Origin: Tenrec ecaudatus
Lineage: Eukaryota > Chordata > Mammalia > Afrosoricida > Tenrecidae
Reading direction: 5' to 3'
Assembly (NCBI RefSeq): GCF_050624435.1
Contig: NC_134545.1
Span: 85,154,063-85,218,062, forward strand
Length of the DNA: 64,000 nt
In this document: positions 46,441 to 64,000 of the stretch, piece after piece
Position numbering within the stretch: the first letter of the stretch is position 1
Layout: each line of letters opens with the position of its first letter
The notes under the pieces: model-generated
What the model saw: the letters and a program-made list of their open reading frames with translations, nothing else
Databases searched by the model: none
Told to the model about the DNA's origin: nothing
Made by a program: the position numbers and the translations under genes

Positions 46441-47039
46441 TTTTCTAACGACCTTTTGATTTTTTCATGCAGGATGTTTCTGGTGTCATCCACAGCTCAT
46501 GAAGTCTTCTGTCATCAGTGTTCAATGTATCAAATTTATTCTTGAGTTGTTTTTGAAATTCAGGTGGGGTAGACCCAAGGTTGTATTTTGGTTCTTGTGG
46601 ACTTGTTTTAGTTTTCTTCAGCTTCAACTTGAACTCAAAGATTGAGGGTTACTTACAAAGATTAGGAATCTTAGTCACATATTTGCCATATAACGTACCC
46701 TGATCACAGGACTGTTATCCCATCATATTCATTAGCCCAGTTTTTATTCAAGGAGAGGGAATTACGCTGGACAGGCGTACATCACAGGATGCGAATTTTG
46801 AAACACATTTCATAGAATCCCGCCACCTACAGCCATCCAAAAGATCTAAGTAAACCGTCTCGGTAGATGCCAGGGCCTTTGATAACTAAGACGGAGATGG
46901 ACAAGGTGGGAGGATGGACAGCTACGGTGGTCGGCCACTAATTCAGGTGCAGAGCTGTACGTCACCACTAGATGGCGCTGCCCTAAGTCTCAGCCCTGCA
47001 TCCTAAGAGGCGCTGGGTGATTGTCTTGCACAGTCTATC

Positions 47040-56574
<9,535 letters not shown>

Positions 56575-58047
56575 CCTGCCAGGGCTTCCCGGCCTCCTGC
56601 AGGTGACCGCTGCCCTGTCTGCTGCGCCGCCTTGACGAGGACGGGCGCTTCAAGCGCTAGGAATGCACGCTGCACTTACAGACTGGACTCTTGCCATGGC
56701 CCTGGAGGCAGGTGTTTGGGGCCAGGCAGGAAGGTTGGCACTCCACTTCCATTTGGAGGGACTTCCTGCCCTTGCCTCTTGTGCCCCAGTACTTTCCTCT
56801 CTGCCCCCCTAAAGTCCTGCACTTAGTATGTGGAGTCCCAACGTCTGGTTGTTGTCATGTCTGTGTGTGTCAGTCTGTCAACCTCGGAGCATGTGTGTGT
56901 GTGCGTGTGTGTGCGTTCCTTGCAGCCTCAGTGCCTCAGCCTAAAAGGAGATGCTTCTTGGGCCTCCCGCTGCCCCTGAGCTGCAGGGCCGGGACTGTCC
57001 TGACTGTTAGGTCCGTCTGCTGACTCTGACCTCTGCCGGCTGGCCTGAGTAATGACTGCGACTTTAGCGGAGGAGACTGGCCTTGAAGAGCCCGGTAGTC
57101 ATTCTGCGAGAGGGTCCAGTTTAAACCTTTGAGCCCAGGCCGCACAAGGAAAGGAGCCTTGTGACATAAGAACCAGGAGTTTCATATGTTCCAAGTTGTA
57201 GGCAGTATGCGTCTCTCATTTTGTACCAGCTCTTGCTCCCTGTGCTGGGCACCAAGGAAGTTCTCCTGCTGGTGGCTTCTCAGGGTGCAAGTGTGTGTTT
57301 GTGCGTGTGTGTCCACATTGGCCAGTGTCTTCATCTGAGCAGGGTTCTCCACTGCTTGCCCATGTCCAATGGGACAGCGCAGTGGGAGTCCCAGGCAAGT
57401 TCAGCCTGACCTTGCCTAAACCTTGTAAACTCAGATTACAGCCATAATTAGTCAGGTCTCTCTACAACCTGCCTGAGGCCGACTGGCCAGCACCTCCAGG
57501 CCCTCTGGCCCTCCCTGCCCAGGCCACATCCTCAACTCCTGCTGAGCTTCCTGCCCGAGTAGGTGAAATGGGTCAAACTTAGGCAGCTAGCTCGCCATTC
57601 ATCCACCTCAAGGAAAGGCCAAAAGTGAAGCCTTGCCTCATAAAGCCAGCGCCTCTGCCAGGCCCAGTGGCCCAAAAACACCCGAGGGAGCAGAGGAGGG
57701 AGGAGGATTTCCCGTGCCGTTCAGAGCTCCTCACGGGAACCCCTCAGGACTGCAGCTCACAGCTGGCACTGCACAACGCGAAGAGCCATGCTCCTGACCT
57801 GGGCGTCAAGAGTCGACCCCGGGTGAGTGTGTCGGCCTGTGTCACCTCACCTCCAATCTCGTCTCCAACCCCCTTCTAACTGCGACGAAAGAGGAGTCGA
57901 AAGTCTCTGGTGTTTTGTTTTGTTTTTCTTGCCAAAGGTTTACTTCCAGTGTCTGAGCTGTGGCTCTTAGCCCAAAGCTCAGTTTACAGTGCACTGATGG
58001 ACGTGGAGGGTGTGTGCACAGTGCATTTGCAGAGAGAGCACGAGGGT

Positions 58048-58076
58048 GTGTGTGCGTGTGTGTGTGTGTGTGTGTT
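58048..58076. repeat. (GT)n microsatellite
   Basis: About 13 GT units in the region downstream of HIF1AN. Confidence 0.9.
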
Positions 58077-61000
58077 TAGGGAGATGGGTGTTCATGGCTT
58101 TTTTAGTACCTCCTGGGGTTTTCCGATCGTGTGGGTGTGCAGGCACGGTACCTTTTCAAGTGGAGTTCTTTCAAATATAGCCAATGCTGTACCACGTGCC
58201 TGCGGTGCTCTCCCTCCCGCCTCCAACTCTGGGGAAGGAGGCGTGCAGCAACGCCAGGCCAAGGCGGATCAGCGTGCTCAGGATCACACTCCGAAAGGTC
58301 GGAGATGTCACTCCTCCTCTGCAGGCAGGCCTGCTGCATTCCTGGCTTGGACTTTGGGAGGTGGGTGAGGAGCCACTGGGCTGACACAGACCTGACTGAA
58401 GCGGGTTGCCCCCCAAGGAGAGAAGGGAGTTCACTGGGAATCCAGAGGGCTGGTCCTGTCCCTGGGACGATGGTATCCAAGAAGCTCTCCCTTGATGAGA
58501 TCCCTGGTACCCACCCGCCTGGTCCTTTGCTCTTGGTTCCGTGCCCTCTGAAAGGTAACTGGCCTCATCTTCCAGACGAAGAAGGGAGCTCGGTGGCCAG
58601 GTGATACATAGCCATGTAGTACTGGCTGACTACAGACGCGGCTCCTTCCTTTCCGAAAAATCCTCTAGGTTCTACTGCTGGATGGCTCTCCCTTGGACTG
58701 CGGCCCACAAAGCACCAGCCAACCTGCCAAGAGGATACAGAGCTAGCAGCCTGGGGAGAGCGCGCTTCTCGGTTTCAGCCAAAAGTGTCTTGGGAAAATC
58801 TCCCGTAGCTGGAGTTTGGCTTAAGAGTGCTAGAAGGAACCCGAGTTCCAGATCCGATTGTGTTATTTGAGTGACCTTCGACTGGGCCCCGTAACTCCCA
58901 TGAGGCCCTGGATAGAACTGACTCGCCCCTTCTAACTGGTGCGAAGAGGCTGGATTCTCATTCTGATCAGTGCTCTTCACTCACCTAGCTTAGGGCTCTT
59001 TGGTTTCCGGTTCTGACTGCGAGGGAAACTACCAGCTCTCCAGCTGGTTACCATCCATCCTGGCCTGGCAGGCAGCTCGGGAGACAGACGTACACCCTAA
59101 GGGAGACAGGAACACGTCCCTGGCTAGAGGTCAACCAGACTGCAGGCTCCTGGTGCACACCAACCCAGGACCGAATGGTTTGTGAAGTCAAATATTTGTT
59201 GGGGGGTTGGAGTTGGCTGTGGGGGAGGGGCTGTTCAGGGCATCAGTTGAGCAGATGCCCAGGATGCCTGGGGGAGACCAGCTTCCCCTACAAATCAGAG
59301 CTCTAAATTACAAGGTTTTTACCAACGTGAACAGTTGGGGGAAGTCGTCTGCTCTCATTTGCGTAATGGTTTCTGTCACTGGTGATTAGACACAGGATGA
59401 AGGAAAAGAAATTTGACAATTAGGAATGAGCGATCATTAATCTGAATCTGTTAGGAGACAGAGAGGGGAAGGATCCTTATCAATGGACCAGCCCAGTGTG
59501 GGCATTACACCCTCCTCCTGCCCCCACCCTCCCCCGGAGACCTCTAGGTTACACCCTTTCAGTATTTCCACAAGTCTCTGAAAAGAATCATGAGTCGGCC
59601 GGTCCTTCTCCTGAGGTGGTTACAGGAGCAGAAACGGATGGGCTTGGGCCACCGGGACTAAAGACAGATGAGTGTCAGATACAAGCTACTGGGAAGACTA
59701 ACGGATAGTTTTGACATGTTTGCTGTTCACGGGAAACGGCTTTGCAATCGCTACCCTGATAACCCCCACCTGTGACAAGGGTCGGTGGGCTACTAGCCCG
59801 GCAGGGAGTGGAGAAAACCTGGTTTTCCTTTTCGGGAGCCTGGGCAACAACCAGAGCTTAGTCCCGTGGTGGTGCTGCCTGTGGGTCCCGGTTAGGGGCT
59901 GTTGAAGGAGGACTTCAGGAGTGGAGAGTTCTGTGTACGTGGTTCCAGCCCCTCCCAATGCCCGGGCTCACCTTCACGGTGGGCCCCTGGCGAGGCAGAG
60001 AGCTCTGCTTTTCCAAATCCTTGCAGCTGGGCTTCTGTGGGGAGCAGTGGGCCCCAGCCCCTGGTGTGTGCGCCTGACCGGCTGAGTCTTGCACAGTGAA
60101 GAGCTCCAGTGTGGGTCTTCAGGGCCCTGAGTTACCCTCCTCCCCCGCCCCTTCAAACTAAGGGCATAAGGTAGTTTCCACGTTGGCCCCTCAGTTTTGT
60201 AACAATGTAGTCGGTGGTTTCCTTAGATCAGAGGCCCACCCCCAAATGTGTGTGTGGGGTAGAGACAGGAAGGAGGTCTCAATCCTGTCAAATCCCCCCC
60301 CCCCCCCCGAGTTCCCTACATCTGATACCCCCACCCTTTAAAATCGTCTGCAGTTTATCAGCAGACCTATGAGCACCGGGGCTGCACCTGCCGGGTGGAA
60401 GGTGGGGGAGGGAATGTCACCTGGGAGTGGCCGTGGGGTTTCAGAGGCACTGACTTTTCAGCCATGTTGTCCACCCTTTGCCCTGGACTCTTGTGTAGTT
60501 ACTTGTCCTCAAGCCCCTTGCCCAGTTTTCGGGTGTCCTAAACTGTCACCTCTAAAAGATTGCTCCAGCCTCCCTCCAGAAGCCCTTCAATTGCTCCCAC
60601 CCAACTGTCCTCTGCCCGGTCCAGTGTTCCCTTCAGCGAGGCTGCAACCAGTTGCCCTTCCTACAGGATCTCCTTGGCTTGAAGTGTTGGATAAACAGAT
60701 CTCTGAGGGACCTCCCCTGCACCTGTTTGCGTGCGGTGTCAGCGCTGTCCCCTGCCTCTCTTCACTTCTGCACTTCCTGGTTTAGTTCTCAGCACTTTGG
60801 GGGCATTTCTGAACATCTTTGAGGCTTGGTGGCCTCCAGACCCAGGTGCCAACAGCCAGTAAGGCCACTGGACAAGTTTAAAGGAGAGGAACGTGGTGGG
60901 TGATGCAGGCCCTGCGAGCAGGGCGGAAGGAGGAGAGGCACGGTCTGGCCAGCCAGGGTGAACAAGGTGGAGTTTGATTCCCTCCAAATGCAGCTTCTGT

Positions 61001-61329
61001 ACATTCAGGTCCCAGTTCAGAATTGACCGTTTGATCAAATTTCTCCCCTGTGCTGGCAGTGCTCTGAGTCACCAGCCAGTGGTTGCTGGGAGGAAAAGTG
61101 TATTGTGTTCAGGTTTGGGGCCAGGAGGTCTTAGAGGACGAGAGAGGCCCTGGAAGCTGGCCAGCAGGAGAGGGACGGGACAGGCAGTCTTCCCTCCTGA
61201 ACCCTGGCCCCAGTGCCACATTTTGGGAAAGAGAAAGTACCCATTAAGTCCAGTGGGAAACAGCCTAGCATAGCATTTAAAAGCAAGGTTTTCAGCATCA
61301 GTTGCCTTTGGGTTAGTTTTTCAGCTTGA

Positions 61330-61500
61330 TTTACTTACCCTTTCTGAGCCTCAGTTTCCTCAACTGTAATGATAAGTGGGGTGGGGCCATTGAAAACATC
61401 TAGCTCAGGCTTACTGGATGTACTGAAACAATGAAAAGCTTTAGCACAGTGCCTGGCAAGCACTTAATAAATGGTTGTGATGGCTACCGTTAGTATGTGA
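61330..61500 (+). repeat. MIR SINE
   Basis: CTTTCTGAGCCTCAGTTTCC, CAACTGTAATGATAAG and TTAGCACAGTGCCTGGCAAG then TTAATAAATGGT form an almost complete MIR core and tail. Its AATAAA is repeat-derived. Confidence 0.75.
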
Positions 61501-63784
61501 TGGAATCCACAGCTTGCCTTCAGCGGTCTGGCAACAAGTTCCTAGCAGCCCCTCAAGACAAGCGCAGCGAAGAAGAAAGCGACCCTGCAGAAGCCCACGT
61601 TCAGTCAGGACGAGCCCAAGAGTCGTGCCTCCTGAATTCGTCCTGGAGAAAGGGGCACAGGCGCCTGATGCCTCTCCCTGGGGGCCAGGCCTGCAGCTGT
61701 CCGCAGCAGCCTGGGTCCCAGGTGAGAAGTAGCCCAGTGGGACCATCTTTGACTGCAAGGGGCTCTGGTGGCCTGAACTATCTCCCATTACACCTGGGGA
61801 AGCTATTGCCACTTCACAGTAGGAGACCCCAGGCCAGTCAAGCCAGGCCCCATTGGTCCCGTGCCATCCCACTGCCTTTAAAGTCTGTTAAGGCACAGGC
61901 ATTCAGAGAAACTCTTTTAACAGTTCCTGTTTGTCGACCCATTTGGTTCCAGGCACTATGCTAGTCCCTGCCCAGTGGAAGTCTGCTTCCACTGCGGAGA
62001 CACGAATGTAGGCAATAAGACTAATGGGTGCAGAGAAGCAGCTGGTCAAGGTCACGTATTCAGGGTGGGCTGCCCGCGGGAAGTGACAGGAGTGTAAGCA
62101 GCTATGGAAGGTGAGCCAACCAGGGGGTGGGGAATGGTAAAAGGCATGATTTTTATCTCTGGCTTCTACCTCCCAGTCCCAAAACAAACATTCCTCTAAT
62201 AGTTTGGTTGCAAGTCATTCTGGGGAAAGAGCAGGGCAGCAGACCCCCAAAAGAAAACCCCGTAGGTTAGTCACAGAAGTCTTTACAGATCATTTTCGTT
62301 GCTGATGCCGATCTGTACTTGGAGTTCCCCTGGGGTGGACATTTGTAGCTCATGAGCTCAGGCCACAGAGGGGATTTCATTTGAAGGCAGCCTAACATGA
62401 TTGAGAGGGACAGCATTGAGTCCTGGATCCAACATCCCGGCTCACCGTGAGAAAGGGACCGAGGTGCTGCCGCTTGCATCTGCAGCGGGCTTGTCCACAG
62501 CCAGCCAGGGCACTGGCATTGTTCACTCCCAGTGGTCCCGGAACGTGTCTTCCAAAGCCCCTCTCCCCGTCTACCTTCTGACTCCAGCCCTGTGACTAGT
62601 TTGGAAGACGTCTAACTCGTGCACAGAAGTTGAGCACAAGCTTTACGTCTCTAATGGATTTTGTCAGCACCTCGCCAGCTGGGAAGAATCTTCAAAATTC
62701 CTGCAATAGAAATATTGAAACCGTTAGTAGAATGACCTGTGGCCTCCCTCAGGGGCTTCCAGGGTGGCTCCTTGCCAGAGACACTGAGGGTGTGCGAGCC
62801 AGCAGCACAGTCGGACGACAGGGTGACGTTGGCCTGTGTGAAGGTTGCACAGCCCAGGGCCACAAGGCAATAGGGGGTTTGAGGCTGCTGCGTTAGACCG
62901 GAGACAGGATTCTGGCTTGATGCTCGAGGTTTTTGAGTTAGCATCTTTGGGCCATGTTATTTGAGCAATCAGTACCCCTCATACTACATTTGGCATGACT
63001 TCCACCCCCCCACCCCCTCCCCACACGAAATCCTGGGTGATAAGAACAGGCTGTAAAAGTGACTCCTAGTTTTGAATGCCCATTTGTCCCGTTCTGCCAC
63101 CTTGGGTAAATTAGTTAATGCCCTCCGCACATGGCTTGCAGTGTTGGAAGAGGTTTGATCATGTTTTTAAGAGTCCCCGCTCCGTGGGGACTCTCGGTAT
63201 AGTTGTGTTATGAAGAATGAGTGTCAGCAAACTTCGTACCGGGGAGAGAGAACAACGCCACAGCTCTTCGTGACCTCAGCCTCTCAGGACACATTGCTCC
63301 CCAGTGGAATCGGAAGACAAGTTGGGATGGAGGAAGCAAATGGAAGCACGCAGAAGGTACCGCCAAAACCCAGGAAGGACAATTACCTAAGTGAATTTCT
63401 CGTCATGACGGACTGGGGGAAGGGGCATGCCAATCTTCTCACACGAGTTCCTCCTCGGTGGGACACGAGCAGGTACAGCGACAGCACTAAGCTTGCTGTG
63501 GAGAGTCGGGGTTTGGTTCCTCAGAGTGGCTCTGGAGCCCTGACAGAGCCGTCAGCTTTTCTAGCAAGAAGTCGTCAAAGCGTCAAAAAACTGTTCTCTG
63601 CCAGAAGGCCAGCAAGGTCACAAAGCATGTAAAGTTTTACATGGTCTCGTTTTAAATTACGATTTCAGAATTTTTTAACAGCAAAATGAGTAAACTTGCC
63701 GAGTTCTGATTTTTTAACAGGCATCTTCCATGGGGCAATAAGGGCATAAATAGAGACATTTGGAAGAAACCATTCAGTGCCTAA

Positions 63785-63964
63785 AACTGCCACGGAGTTG
63801 ATTGCCACTCAGGCCCTGCAGATGGGCTAGAACCGCGCCGTGGGGTTTCCAAGACGGCGAGTAATGGGAGCCGACAGCCACTTCTTTCTCCCGAGGAGCA
63901 GCTTTTGGATTTGAATTCCCAACCATGCAGTAAAACCCAACCACTGTGCCACCAACGCTCCTTA
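63785..63964 (-). mobile_element. AfroSINE with perfect 13-bp TSD
   Basis: ATTCAGTGCCTAA occurs at 63772-63784 and 63965-63977. The copy between reads GCCACGGAGTTGATTGCC ... CCACTGTGCCACCAACGCTC. Confidence 0.85.
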
Positions 63965-63977
63965 ATTCAGTGCCTAA

Positions 63978-64000
63978 GTTCATGCCATCGAGTTGATTCA
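63978..64000 (-). mobile_element. Second AfroSINE, cut by window end
   Basis: Directly after the second TSD copy another antisense AfroSINE begins (CATGCCATCGAGTTGATTCA). Its remainder lies outside the window. Confidence 0.6.

Larger units (their letters stand above)
43168..46640 (-). mobile_element. RTE (BovB-like) LINE, antisense, degenerate
   Basis: On the minus strand the RT start (QAALKTLAKNRAPGIDGIPL, about 45255-45310) is followed by further RT and C-terminal sequence down to the 3' tail at about 43168-43330. Upstream (endonuclease-RT linker) sequence resumes at 46440-46640 after a LINE 3'-end insertion (45704-46440). An LTR splits the 3' tail (43335-43878). No intact ORF. Confidence 0.85.
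56575..63770 (+). other. Probable long HIF1AN 3'UTR and downstream flank, repeat-poor
   Basis: About 7.2 kb after the HIF1AN stop contains no RTE, L1, LTR or AfroSINE insertion that I can recognise, unlike every other non-coding stretch of this size in the window. I recall human HIF1AN having a very long 3'UTR, which would fit. Visible content: a (GT)n tract at 58048-58076, a C run at about 60294-60309, and an old MIR-like SINE near 61330-61500 whose AATAAA (61466-61471) belongs to the repeat. I could not fix the true polyadenylation site. No other gene seen. Confidence 0.5.

Noticed and set aside
60292-60310. Run of about 17 C as a regulatory element
   Set aside because: Simple homopolymer, length likely variable, no other signal around it.
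61466-61471. AATAAA as the HIF1AN polyadenylation signal
   Set aside because: It is part of a MIR repeat tail; usage cannot be judged from sequence.

Overview
The window is vertebrate nuclear DNA: split genes with GT/AG introns, CpG-island promoters, and interspersed repeats filling most non-genic sequence. The repeats narrow the host. There are many tRNA-derived SINEs of the Afrotherian type (AfroSINE), BovB-like RTE LINEs, and at least three copies of the horizontally acquired hAT transposon SPIN, recognisable by termini reading CAGTGGTTCT / AGAACCACTG. AfroSINEs are restricted to Afrotheria, and among afrotherians SPIN was described from tenrec. The best inference is therefore a tenrec such as Echinops telfairi. 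The gene order SEC31B - NDUFB8 - HIF1AN matches human 10q24.31.

Layout. (1) About 1.7-13.6 kb, minus strand: the 5' half of SEC31B, with recognisable WD40-region exons that carry a nonsense codon, several frameshifts, lost splice sites and one exon I could not find. I read it as a unitary pseudogene. A CpG island at about 12.95-13.65 kb marks its former promoter. (2) About 16.05-20.96 kb, minus strand: NDUFB8, five intact coding exons (185 aa), with a palindromic NRF-1-type site just upstream of the ATG. (3) About 21.1-47.0 kb: a 26-kb intergenic repeat zone. It holds sense and antisense RTE LINEs, an antisense L1 ORF2 broken into pieces by nested insertions, LTR-like elements with 5-bp target-site duplications (TSDs), a lineage-specific LINE 3'-end family, AfroSINEs and a decayed C2H2 zinc-finger sequence. 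(4) 47.116-56.574 kb, plus strand: HIF1AN (FIH), eight intact coding exons, 349 aa, all catalytic residues present. (5) About 56.6-63.77 kb: repeat-poor sequence that probably includes a long HIF1AN 3'UTR, ending in two AfroSINEs that share the same flanking target sequence.

The genes do not form a pathway operon. NDUFB8 is an accessory subunit of respiratory complex I, HIF1AN is the oxygen-sensing asparaginyl hydroxylase of HIF-1alpha, and SEC31B is a COPII outer-coat paralogue. The main result is the contrast between an eroded SEC31B and two fully constrained neighbours. The second is a well-preserved record of nested transposition in which many insertions can be dated relative to each other by their TSDs. 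I found no operon, CRISPR array, tRNA/rRNA gene or prokaryote-like system.
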